Shown here in pieces: positions 1 to 6,132 of a stretch of DNA of 6,641 nt. The stretch is from Candidatus Aminicenantota bacterium. GTDB lineage: Bacteria; Acidobacteriota; Aminicenantia; UBA2199. The stretch lies in assembly GCA_020355945.1 (NCBI GenBank), contig CP070627.1, positions 1,742,375-1,749,015 on the forward strand. The letters run 5' to 3'. The position numbers and the translations under genes were made by a program. Each line of letters begins with the position of its first letter. Positions within the stretch are counted from its first letter, which is position 1. The notes beneath the pieces were generated by a model. The model saw only the letters and a program-made list of their open reading frames with translations. It had not been told where the DNA came from and ran no database searches.

Positions 1-32
1 GGACATGATCGATGAATAATATTTCCAAAGAA
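1..32. repeat. Terminal direct repeat, left copy
   Basis: These 32 bases are identical to the last 32 bases of the window (6610-6641). The identity stops only because the window ends. Either the molecule is circular (6609 bp unique length), or an assembler closed a loop in a repeat-rich genome, or this is a real dispersed or tandem repeat. The copy contains the ATG and first codons of the short reading frame at 12-101. No replication, partition or mobilisation gene is present, which makes a self-replicating plasmid unlikely. Confidence 0.9.
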
Positions 33-101
33 GAAGACGATGTTAACCAATCCCGGGTGCTGGCCAGGGCAAAAAAAATTGCCAACAATCAATCCCTTTG
101 A
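12..101 (+). pseudogene. Short reading frame, probable 5' remnant of an unrecognised gene
   Basis: ATG at 12 opens 29 codons ending in TGA at 99-101. The product begins MNNISKEEDDVNQS and continues with a charged, helix-prone stretch (VLARAKKIANNQ). The composition looks like normal protein rather than repeat-derived peptide. The frame ends just where the GAAGGGGACAGGCC array begins, so a longer gene may have been cut by the repeat. In the identical right-end copy the same ATG (6621) is preceded by AGGA with 8 bases of spacing and, about 60 bases further up, by a near-consensus promoter. I do not recognise the family. It could also be a chance frame or a genuine small peptide. Confidence 0.3.
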
Positions 102-257
102 AGAAGGGGACAGGCCAGCAAAAAAAAAGGGGACAAAAAGAAGGGAAAGAAGGGGACAGGCCAGCAAAGGGAAAGAAGGGGACAGGCCAGCCAGCAAAGG
201 GAAAGAAGGGGACAGGCCAGCAAAATGGGCCAGCAAAATGAGTAAAATTGGCCAGTA
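101..257 (+). repeat. Purine-rich tandem repeat array, GAAGGGGACAGGCCAGCAAA
   Basis: The core GAAGGGGACAGGCCAGCA occurs at 103-120, 149-166, 175-190 (followed by an extra CCAG) and 205-222, with a truncated GGGGACA copy at 129-135. The better copies are joined by AGGGAAA, giving a period of 26 bp, or 30 bp where CCAG is duplicated. From 225 the array decays into GGCCAGCAAAAT-like units of 12-20 bp. The strand is strongly purine-biased. Single related copies lie at 3320-3337, 5917-5925, 6014-6021 (inverted) and, degenerate, 6409-6434. The long frames on either strand through this block encode only repetitive peptides and are not called as genes. GGGGACAGG-type motifs resemble short palindromic repeats moved by REP-associated tyrosine transposases, but that link is from memory and no transposase is present here. 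Confidence 0.85.
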
Positions 258-470
258 AAATTTCCCGGTGACTGCCGATATGCCGTACCAGGATTACATG
301 GCCACATCAAGACGGCGTTAACCGTCTCATTCATATCATTAAACCAAAAGGTAATGGGGACGGTGGTCAAGCGACCGCCCTCACGCCTTTCTTAAGTTTT
401 GCCGCTCCCGGCGGGAATATTGGGTCGGGGGCGCTACCCCTTTTTTACTAATACTTTCCAAAAGTGTGCC
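258..470. other. Non-coding stretch with several hairpins
   Basis: No credible gene is seen. Inverted repeats are AGACGG/CCGTCT (310-315 and 322-327, loop of 6), GGTGGTC/GACCGCC (362-368 and 373-379, one G-T wobble, loop AAGC) and a looser GGTGAC/GTACC pair near 267-290. A GGGGACGG motif at 356-363 is a variant of the repeat core. The region is more GC-rich than its surroundings. It could be a decayed palindromic element, an untranslated RNA or simple intergenic debris. Confidence 0.5.
422..446 (+). terminator. Possible rho-independent terminator upstream of the GntR operon
   Basis: GGGG (427-430) can pair with CCCC (437-440) across a 6-base loop, and is followed at once by six T (441-446). 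An alternative GGGT/ACCC pairing is also available. The stem is short, so the call is moderate. Its place, just ahead of the operon promoter, fits insulation of that promoter from upstream transcription. Confidence 0.4.
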
Positions 471-471
471 T

Positions 472-518
472 AAAAAAATATTTTTTTAGTTGACAAAAAA
501 AAGAAATCAGTACATATT
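472..518 (+). promoter_or_regulatory. Probable promoter of the GntR-ABC operon
   Basis: A perfect -35 hexamer TTGACA lies at 490-495. A 17-base spacer leads to CATATT at 513-518, which matches the -10 consensus at 4 of 6 positions. Just upstream is AAAAAAATATTTTTTT (472-487), a self-complementary A/T block well placed to act as an UP element. Transcription would start near 525, about 70 bases before the GntR start codon. An alternative -10 (TATAAA, 531-536) has no good -35 at the proper distance. Confidence 0.6.
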
Positions 519-522
519 GTAC
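510..522. promoter_or_regulatory. Palindromic candidate operator GTACA-N3-TGTAC
   Basis: GTACA (510-514) and TGTAC (518-522) form a perfect inverted repeat around TAT. The palindrome covers the proposed -10 element, so a bound protein would block RNA polymerase. The same area also reads as three 9-base near-repeats: TACATATTG, TACATATGG and TATATAAAC (511-537). GntR-family dimers bind palindromes rich in GT and AC, and YtrA-type regulators often repress their own operon. By inference this is the site of the regulator encoded at 596. The Bacillus YtrA site as I remember it has a longer spacer, so the exact form is not a family match. Confidence 0.5.
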
Positions 523-595
523 ATATGGTATATAAACAGTATTTACAAGATAAACATTATGCGCGGTGTCGGTGGACAAAGGAGGAGCGGATAAA

Positions 596-976
596 ATGAA
601 GATCATCATTGCCAATTCATCACCTGACCCGATTTATGAGCAGATCGTCAGGCAGGTAAAGACCCAGATCATCAGCGGTGAGCTGGAAGAGGGAACGGCA
701 CTGCCTTCCATACGAAAGCTGGCCCGGGAACTGAATATCAGTGTTATCACCACTAAACGTTCCTATGAGGACCTGGAGCGTGAGGGCTTTATCGACACGG
801 TGGCCGGTAAAGGCAGTTTTGTGGCGGTTCAGAATAAAGAGTTTTTGAGGGAAAAGCGCATGAAGATCGTGGAGGATAAATTGGGCGAGGCCATCTCCGA
901 AGCCAAAATGCTGGGGCTGGGCATCGAGGAGCTGAAAGAGATGATGGGTATATTGTACGACGAGGAGGAACAATGA
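596..976 (+). CDS. GntR-family transcriptional regulator, YtrA type
   Basis: This 126-residue DNA-binding regulator probably represses the transporter operon it heads. Residues 10-75 form a GntR winged helix-turn-helix: PIYEQIVRQVKTQI, then LPSIRKLARELNIS (recognition region), then the wing ending GKGSFV. The remaining 50 residues are short helices with no room for an FCD or UTRA effector domain. That compact build defines the YtrA subfamily, whose members usually sit beside ABC-2 type transporters. I chose ATG 596 because AAAGGAGG (578-585) lies at suitable distance. An in-frame GTG at 566 would add ten residues but would place that ribosome binding site inside the gene. The stop overlaps the next start as ATGA (973-976), implying translational coupling. 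The inducer cannot be read from sequence; in other YtrA systems cell-envelope-acting antibiotics induce. Confidence 0.9.
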   Translation: MKIIIANSSPDPIYEQIVRQVKTQIISGELEEGTALPSIRKLARELNISVITTKRSYEDLEREGFIDTVAGKGSFVAVQNKEFLREKRMKIVEDKLGEAISEAKMLGLGIEELKEMMGILYDEEEQ

Positions 977-1839
977 AAAATATACTTGAAATTAAATCGT
1001 TGAAGAAAGAATATGATGGGTTTACCCTGGAGGATGTATCCTTTGAATTGCCCTATGGATACATCATGGGTTTGATCGGTCCCAACGGGGCGGGCAAGAC
1101 CACTATTATTAAATTAATTATGAATTTACTCAGGAAGAATAGTGGGGAGATAAGGGTTTTCGGCAAAGACAACCTGGAATATGAAATGGAGATAAAATCC
1201 CGGATCGGGTTTGTGTATGACACTCCCACCTTTTACGAGCATTTGAACTTGAAACAGATGAAGGGCATCATCGCACCCTTTTACTTGAACTGGGATGAAA
1301 AGATCTTTCAGCGGTACATCAAAGAATTTGAATTACCGTTGAACAGGAAGATCAGGGCGCTTTCCCGCGGTATGCTTATGAAGTTTGCATTGGTCCTTGC
1401 GCTGTCCCACCATGCAGAACTAATAATAATGGATGAGCCTACGTCCGGTTTGGACCCTGTATTCCGGAGGGAACTGCTGGATATTTTTGCCACTTTGATC
1501 CAGGACGAGAAGAAATCCATCCTGTTTTCCACGCATGTGACCTCCGACCTGGAACGGGTCGCGGATTATATTACTTTTATAAACAAGGGTAAAGTGGTTT
1601 TCTCCCGTACTCGTGATGAGATTTTTGAGAATTATGGTGTGGTGAAGGGAGGGAAAGAATTGTTGAGAGAGGAAAACGATGATTTGTTTTCGGGCATTCG
1701 TGAGCATAAATACGGTATCGAGGCATTGACGGCGAACCTGCCAGAAGCCCGCAGGAAATTCAAATCCGGTGCTGTAGTCGAAAAGGCCACCCTGGAAGAT
1801 ATTATGTTCTATACCAGCAAAGGAAACGGAAATGTTTAA
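973..1839 (+). CDS. ABC transporter ATP-binding protein, ABC-2 (YtrB/BcrA-like) type
   Basis: This 288-residue nucleotide-binding subunit should power the two membrane proteins encoded just downstream at the inner face of the cytoplasmic membrane. Visible motifs are Walker A GPNGAGKT (36-43), Walker B LIIMD with catalytic E155, D-loop SGLD (158-161) and the switch histidine H188 in STH. The signature is LSRGM (130-134) rather than LSGGQ, and the Q-loop position reads VYDTP with aspartate 83 where glutamine is usual. Such departures are common in the drug- and envelope-related ABC-2 group and need not mean loss of activity. Residues after about 215 form a C-terminal extension without a recognised domain. 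GAGGAGG lies four bases before the start, inside the regulator gene, and the gene overlaps the following permease by 8 bases. The substrate is unknown; peptide antibiotic or lipid-related export is plausible from family. Confidence 0.93.
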   Translation: MKNILEIKSLKKEYDGFTLEDVSFELPYGYIMGLIGPNGAGKTTIIKLIMNLLRKNSGEIRVFGKDNLEYEMEIKSRIGFVYDTPTFYEHLNLKQMKGIIAPFYLNWDEKIFQRYIKEFELPLNRKIRALSRGMLMKFALVLALSHHAELIIMDEPTSGLDPVFRRELLDIFATLIQDEKKSILFSTHVTSDLERVADYITFINKGKVVFSRTRDEIFENYGVVKGGKELLREENDDLFSGIREHKYGIEALTANLPEARRKFKSGAVVEKATLEDIMFYTSKGNGNV

Positions 1840-2443
1840 TCTTATTTTAAAAGACATTTTATTGTTAAGGATTGGCATGTTGTGGGTTCTCGGCATGTGG
1901 CTTCTTTGCTCCATTATCCCCGAATTATTCGGGTTCCAGTACCTGACTGTTTCATTAATGATCGCCGGCCTGCCTATGGGTGCGGATGATAAGAGCAGGA
2001 CCGAAAGCCTTTTGGTAAGCCTCCCGGTGAAGCGGACCTCCATTGTCATCGAAAGGTATATTTTTACACTGTTAGCTATGGTTTTCGTGGTAGTGGTCAC
2101 CTATATTTCCTATCGATTATTGAACATGCTTTTTCCCGCTCATTTTGCAAAGGCGATTTCTCTTAATCAGTTGCTGACCGGTCAAGTGCCTGTGCTGTTT
2201 TTTATGTCCATGGCTCTCCCCCTCCATTTTCGATTCGGCTCCTGCCTTGAAACCGGTATCAGGGTGGTCATGATATCGCTGATGGTGATGTTGGGCTCTC
2301 TTGTCATATTGTTTCTTTTTCTTCAAAATTTCGACATTAATGTGATTAGGGTGAAATTGGTATACCATTACCTGGTGCTGGGTGTTATTATGTTGGGTTC
2401 CCTGGGGATTTCACTGTGGATATACAGGAGAAGGGAGTTTTAA
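1832..2443 (+). CDS. ABC-2 type transporter permease, first of two
   Basis: This 203-residue hydrophobic protein has about six predicted membrane segments, near residues 13-33, 35-50, 76-98, 117-134, 142-164 and 177-198. After the second segment it carries RTESLLVSLPVKR (56-68), followed by IVIERY. This matches the conserved cytoplasmic stretch of the small ABC-2 permease group (ABC2_membrane_2-like), usually written as short-LPV-K/R with a following arginine-tyrosine. It ends in the charged tail RRREF, also typical of the group. The start ATG 1832 lies within the end of the ATPase gene (8-base overlap), with AAAGGAA just upstream, so the two should be translated together. It probably forms a heterodimeric channel with the paralogue encoded next. 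What is transported is not visible. Confidence 0.85.
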   Translation: MFNLILKDILLLRIGMLWVLGMWLLCSIIPELFGFQYLTVSLMIAGLPMGADDKSRTESLLVSLPVKRTSIVIERYIFTLLAMVFVVVVTYISYRLLNMLFPAHFAKAISLNQLLTGQVPVLFFMSMALPLHFRFGSCLETGIRVVMISLMVMLGSLVILFLFLQNFDINVIRVKLVYHYLVLGVIMLGSLGISLWIYRRREF

Positions 2444-2460
2444 GGAAATAGGAGTTGACA

Positions 2461-3180
2461 ATGTTGATATTGGTTAAAAACTATTTTATTGCCAATCGAA
2501 CGGTTTTGGCGTGGACATCTTTACCCATGACGGTTTTGGTGGGGATGGTGTTTTTGATCGAACATGCGGTGGTTTTGCCGTTGGTGATTTTTGCTTTGGT
2601 CTATATATCTACTATCTCCCAAACTGAAGAAAGAAACAGGACCGATGCTCTTTATTGCAGTTTGCCGGTGAAGAAATCTACTGTTGTATATTCACGCTAT
2701 CTTGCGGCTTTGTTCACTTTTGTGGGGGTGGCAACGGTATGTTTCCTGGTTTTTTCTTTTATCGAAAGTCTCGAGCTTCTCAATCGCCCGGTGATTTTCC
2801 CACCTATAAGTGGCTCCCAGCTTTTTACTGTCACTATTCTCGTCGCCCTGTTTGTTGCCGGGGTTTTCCCTTTCTTTTTCAAATATGGGTTTACTAAAGG
2901 GTTGTTGTTGGGAGCGGTGGCAATTCTCCTGGTGAGTGCTGTTTTCATAGGAATTCTTTATGCTGTTATTTCCATGAAGGGGAAAACAACGTTATTGGAA
3001 GTTGTTATGGCAAACACGGAACTGCCCTGGATTTTCCGTTTTTCAACGGGGGTATTCATCCAGGTGGGCGTTCTCATGGGTAAACTAAATTTCCAGTTAT
3101 TAATAGGCATTATGACTATTATCCTGGTTTTGGTGTCGGTCAGGGCTTCGCTTAAATTGTACGATAATAAGGATTTATAG
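2461..3180 (+). CDS. ABC-2 type transporter permease, second of two
   Basis: This 239-residue membrane protein is a diverged paralogue of the preceding one. Both carry R-T-(E/D)-x-L-x-x-SLPVK(R/K) after the second membrane segment (here residues 60-72) and a Y-S/E-R-Y element, and both end in a charged tail (YDNKDL here). Membrane segments are likely near 16-33, 38-53, 81-101, 122-140, 147-170 and 211-231. Between the last two lies a longer, amphipathic loop absent from the smaller partner. I chose ATG 2461 because GGAG (2451-2454) sits six bases before it. A TTG at 2455 is in frame but abuts that site. The gap from the first permease is 17 bases, so this is the last gene of the four-gene operon. 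The two unequal permeases most simply form a heterodimer energised by the upstream ATPase. Confidence 0.85.
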   Translation: MLILVKNYFIANRTVLAWTSLPMTVLVGMVFLIEHAVVLPLVIFALVYISTISQTEERNRTDALYCSLPVKKSTVVYSRYLAALFTFVGVATVCFLVFSFIESLELLNRPVIFPPISGSQLFTVTILVALFVAGVFPFFFKYGFTKGLLLGAVAILLVSAVFIGILYAVISMKGKTTLLEVVMANTELPWIFRFSTGVFIQVGVLMGKLNFQLLIGIMTIILVLVSVRASLKLYDNKDL

Positions 3181-3293
3181 CCTAAATCCACCGTTAGATT
3201 TTTGAAGTCATGATGGGCAAAGGCTGACGAAAAAAACAACGTACCCCCAAATGACCTAATAAAAGTTTTTGGAAGTCCGGAAACCTTTTTTCT

Positions 3294-3337
3294 AAAGAAG
3301 AAGAGAAGAAGGAAGAGAAGAAGGGACAGGCCAATAA
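3294..3337 (+). repeat. Single copy of the GGGACAGGCC repeat with purine tract
   Basis: A run of GAAGA/GGAAGA purines leads into GAAGGGACAGGCCAATAAA (3320-3337 plus one base). This matches the array unit at 101-257 except for one G fewer and AAT replacing AGC. It has the same orientation as the array and as both flanking genes. Confidence 0.75.
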
Positions 3338-3484
3338 AAATAAAACCTGATATGAATGAACCAAAGATACCTTTTAAATTAAATCGAAAAAAATATCAAC
3401 TGGTGTAAACTTTTTTTGAGAATTAATCGTCTTAATAGATAGATAAAATGAAAAAGATAAAATTACCTGTTAACACAAAGAAAA

Positions 3485-3491
3485 AAGGAGG
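3485..3491 (+). promoter_or_regulatory. Strong ribosome binding site of the FtsX-like permease
   Basis: AAGGAGG lies eight bases before ATG 3500, a near-perfect anti-16S match. It fixes the start and shows that the host uses Shine-Dalgarno initiation, which is unusual in Bacteroidota. It also lies inside a 19-codon frame (3448-3507) whose stop overlaps the permease start. Confidence 0.85.
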
Positions 3492-3499
3492 AGAAAGTC

Positions 3500-5899
3500 A
3501 TGTTTAAAAATTATCTTAAATTAACCTTCAGGAATCTACTTAAACACAAAGTATTTTCCTTGATCAATATCACCGGTTTAGCAATCGGTATCGCTTGCAG
3601 TATACTGATCATCCTTTTTGTGACATTTGAATTGAGTTATGACAAATTTCACCAAAAGGCCGATAGAATATACCGATTAGCTATGAAGGCTTCAATCGGG
3701 AATACAAAAATTAAGCAAATCCGTTCATCGGCAATGACTTTTAAGACACTTCTTCAAGATTTTCCCGAAATCGAACAAGGTGTAAAATTTTTAGATTTTA
3801 GGAATATAATTGTAGAGACGGATGAGAAGGTGTTCTATGAGAGCGATGCTATTGCCGTTGATGACAATTTTTTTGATGTATTTTCATTCCCGCTGGTGAA
3901 GGGAAGTCCTGAGACAGTACTTAACCGGCCCAATAGTGTTGTTATCACCAAAGAAATTGCCTGCAAATATTTTGGAGAGAATAAGGCAGTGGGAAAAATG
4001 CTTAAAATTGAATTGCCTGGTGATCACAGAACTCTTGATTTTGAAATAACCGGGGTTTCGGAAAATGTCCCGGATAATTCACATTTTCATTATAATTTCT
4101 TGATTTCCCTGGCATCGTTCCCGAAATTAATCAACGAACCCGAATGGGATGCTCACAATTTTATTGCTTATTTTCTTCTTAAGGAGGGAAGTTCCAGGAA
4201 GGAACTGGAAGCAAAATTCCCGGCGTTTACACGAAAATATATGGGGGGTGACAGATTCGACCAATGGGTGGCAAAAGGAAATTCCTGGGAATACTTTTTA
4301 CAACCCTTAACCGAAATCCATTTGAATTCGGAATTAGGCGGGAAGTTTGAAGCTGCCTATGTCTATATTTTCCTGGTGGTGGCCGTTTTTATTTTATTGA
4401 TTGCTTGTATTAATTTTATGAACCTGACTACGGCAAAATCTGCTGCCCGGGCAAAAGAAGTGGGCCTCAGGAAGGTAGTGGGTTCAAGTAGATCAAACCT
4501 GGTAAAGCAGTTCCTCGGGGAATCTATCATCATCAGTTTTATTGCACTGGTATTGGCAATCGTAATCGTTGAATGCTTGTTACCTGCTTACAATAATTTT
4601 ATCGGACGACAACTGGAGATTCACTATTTTGATCATTTTATGGTCATTCCTTTGTTAATCGCACTTGCGTTATTAGTGGGCTTATTATCGGGAAGTTACC
4701 CGGCTTTTTTCCTTTCAGCCTTCAGGCCGGTTAGTGTCTTAAAAGGAAAATTAAAAGAAGGTGCAAAATCATCATGGTTGAGAAACACCCTGGTTATATT
4801 CCAGTATTCCATCTCGATTATTTTGATTATTGGAACCACTGTGGTTTATAAACAATTGATTTTTATTCAAAACGAAAGACTGGGTTTCGACAAAGAGCAT
4901 GTCATTGTTATAAAAAATCCCCAGGCTTTAAGTGGGAATATTAATCCATTTAAAGAAAAACTATTGCAATATCCGGGTGTTCAAAATGTAAGCATATCAC
5001 ACGATGTGCCGGGTAAAGGATCGATGAATATCGGCTTTGGAGCGGAAGACGTCAAAGAGAATTTTCCATTGAATCTTTACTGCTGCGACCCTGAATTTAA
5101 AGATGTAATGAAACTTGAAATGGCACAGGGCCGCTTTTTTTCCTATGATTATCCCACTGACTCATCGGCAGTCATTATTAATGAAGCTGCACTTAAAGTA
5201 CTCGGCTATGACCAACCCATTAATAAAAAGCTAAATGATTGGCTGGATCCCCAGGGCATTTTTCATGTGATTGGTGTTGTCAAAGATTTTCATTACGAAT
5301 CCATGCATCAAAAAGTGCGTCCAATGGGTCTTTTCTTTTTAAATGGCACTTATAAATGGTCCCCCAATTATATTTCGGTTCGAGTAAATCCCGGGAATAT
5401 CAGTCAAACCATACAATTGATTGAAAATACCTGGGCTGCTTTTTCTCCAAAGCTCCCGTTAGAATATTCGTTTTTAGATGAAGATTACGATCGCCTTTAT
5501 AAAAACGAACAACAAACCCAACAATTATTCATCATATTTTCATTTTTAGCCATATTCATTGCCTGCCTGGGATTATTGGGCCTGGCTTCGTTTATGGCCC
5601 AGCAGCGCACCAAAGAAATCGGCATCAGGAAAGCCCTGGGGGCAACGGTGAATCATATTACGGTCATGCTGTCCAAGGATTTTACCAAATGGGTACTGCT
5701 GGCAAACCTGGTGGCCTGGCCGGTGGCTTATTTAGCCATGCATAAATGGCTCCAGGACTTTGCCTATCGAATTGAAATCAGTTGGTGGATGTTTGTATTT
5801 GCCGGTATGCTGGCATTCATTATCGCCTTATTGACCGTCAGTTTTCAAGTCTTAAAAGCAGCCAGAAAAAATCCCATCGAATCATTACAATATGAATAG
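3500..5899 (+). CDS. FtsX/MacB-like ABC transporter permease, full-length duplicated form
   Basis: This 799-residue membrane protein has the duplicated FtsX layout. Membrane segment 21-43 is followed by a large extracytoplasmic MacB-like core (about 50-280), then three segments near 287-309, 340-362 and 382-405. The second half repeats this: segment 430-450, a second external domain (about 455-670) and segments near 678-700, 729-748 and 762-784. Each half carries the coupling-helix motif that contacts the ATPase: AKEVGLRKVVGSS (318-330) and TKEIGIRKALGAT (704-716). It ends in the usual NPIESLQYE. Such proteins work with a LolD/MacB-type ATPase as mechanotransmission or export systems at the inner membrane. 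No such ATPase is in the window, and the ABC-2 ATPase at 973 is of a different class, so its partner is probably encoded elsewhere. The gene looks richer in A/T codons than the operon before it. Similar proteins are abundant in Bacteroidota and Aminicenantes-like genomes. Confidence 0.92.
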   Translation: MFKNYLKLTFRNLLKHKVFSLINITGLAIGIACSILIILFVTFELSYDKFHQKADRIYRLAMKASIGNTKIKQIRSSAMTFKTLLQDFPEIEQGVKFLDFRNIIVETDEKVFYESDAIAVDDNFFDVFSFPLVKGSPETVLNRPNSVVITKEIACKYFGENKAVGKMLKIELPGDHRTLDFEITGVSENVPDNSHFHYNFLISLASFPKLINEPEWDAHNFIAYFLLKEGSSRKELEAKFPAFTRKYMGGDRFDQWVAKGNSWEYFLQPLTEIHLNSELGGKFEAAYVYIFLVVAVFILLIACINFMNLTTAKSAARAKEVGLRKVVGSSRSNLVKQFLGESIIISFIALVLAIVIVECLLPAYNNFIGRQLEIHYFDHFMVIPLLIALALLVGLLSGSYPAFFLSAFRPVSVLKGKLKEGAKSSWLRNTLVIFQYSISIILIIGTTVVYKQLIFIQNERLGFDKEHVIVIKNPQALSGNINPFKEKLLQYPGVQNVSISHDVPGKGSMNIGFGAEDVKENFPLNLYCCDPEFKDVMKLEMAQGRFFSYDYPTDSSAVIINEAALKVLGYDQPINKKLNDWLDPQGIFHVIGVVKDFHYESMHQKVRPMGLFFLNGTYKWSPNYISVRVNPGNISQTIQLIENTWAAFSPKLPLEYSFLDEDYDRLYKNEQQTQQLFIIFSFLAIFIACLGLLGLASFMAQQRTKEIGIRKALGATVNHITVMLSKDFTKWVLLANLVAWPVAYLAMHKWLQDFAYRIEISWWMFVFAGMLAFIIALLTVSFQVLKAARKNPIESLQYE

Positions 5900-5916
5900 A
5901 AGAAAAAAAGAAAAAA

Positions 5917-6021
5917 GGGACAGGCGAATTTTACGCAAACCGCATCGCATTAATGTGACGGGACGGTAACAAAGCTGATGAAGCCGGCAGAGAGGAGACG
6001 GGAAAATAAAGTACCTGTCCC
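5917..6021. repeat. Palindromic-ended element bounded by GGGACAGG and CCTGTCCC
   Basis: GGGACAGG (5917-5924) and its exact reverse complement CCTGTCCC (6014-6021) bound about 105 bases without coding potential. Inside is a further near-palindrome, TCGCATTAATGTGA (5945-5958, one G-T wobble). The left end is preceded by an A/G-rich run, as in the other repeat copies. The layout resembles a short non-autonomous palindromic element of REP or MITE type. No target-site duplication is evident. Confidence 0.55.
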
Positions 6022-6132
6022 TATCCTTCATTCTAAATATCCAACACATCAATCATTTGTCCTTATGTTAGGAATCGGAATTTAACGGGTTAGGTCAAAC
6101 GGGTTAGATTTTCTTTTTGAGATTTTTTACTC
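6022..6132. other. Intergenic stretch with a short direct repeat
   Basis: AACGGGTTAG occurs twice, at 6084-6093 and 6098-6107, a 14-base period. Otherwise this AT-rich gap shows nothing recognisable, and there is no clear terminator for either the FtsX-like gene or the minus-strand GNAT remnant. The repeat could be a protein-binding site or chance. Confidence 0.4.

Larger units (their letters stand above)
3181..3499. other. Intergenic stretch before the FtsX-like permease
   Basis: This 319-base AT-rich gap holds one repeat copy (3294-3337) and no clear terminator for the operon before it; only weak pairings such as AAATC/GATTT near 3184-3200 are seen. Two very short frames exist: 18 codons at 3352-3408 and 19 codons at 3448-3507, the second overlapping the next gene's start. 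A promoter is not obvious. TTGAGA (3416-3421) with TAAAAT (3444-3449) has a 22-base spacer, too long for a standard sigma70 site. Confidence 0.6.

Noticed and set aside
101..257. CRISPR array
   Set aside because: The units are 26-30 bp with almost no unique spacers between them and no cas genes nearby. It is a simple tandem repeat.
40..258. 72-residue frame on the plus strand with repeated KEGDRPASKG peptide
   Set aside because: It is the translation of the tandem array, with an odd start and no ribosome binding site. The periodic peptide follows from the DNA repeat.
89..370. 93-residue minus-strand frame rich in Cys, Trp and Leu
   Set aside because: Its second half is the antisense of the array (repeated LLSLCW), and the first part resembles no family I know and has no ribosome binding site.
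559..594. 11-codon leader peptide ahead of the GntR gene
   Set aside because: It has no ribosome binding site, and its sequence is just the GC-rich leader overlapping the regulator's Shine-Dalgarno. There is no sign of regulatory codons.
1420..2100. 226-residue minus-strand frame
   Set aside because: It lies antisense to the ATPase and first permease, both of which have clear family motifs. It is a shadow frame.
3352..3408. 18-codon frame in the intergenic gap
   Set aside because: There is no ribosome binding site and no recognisable sequence. Short frames like this are expected by chance in AT-rich DNA.
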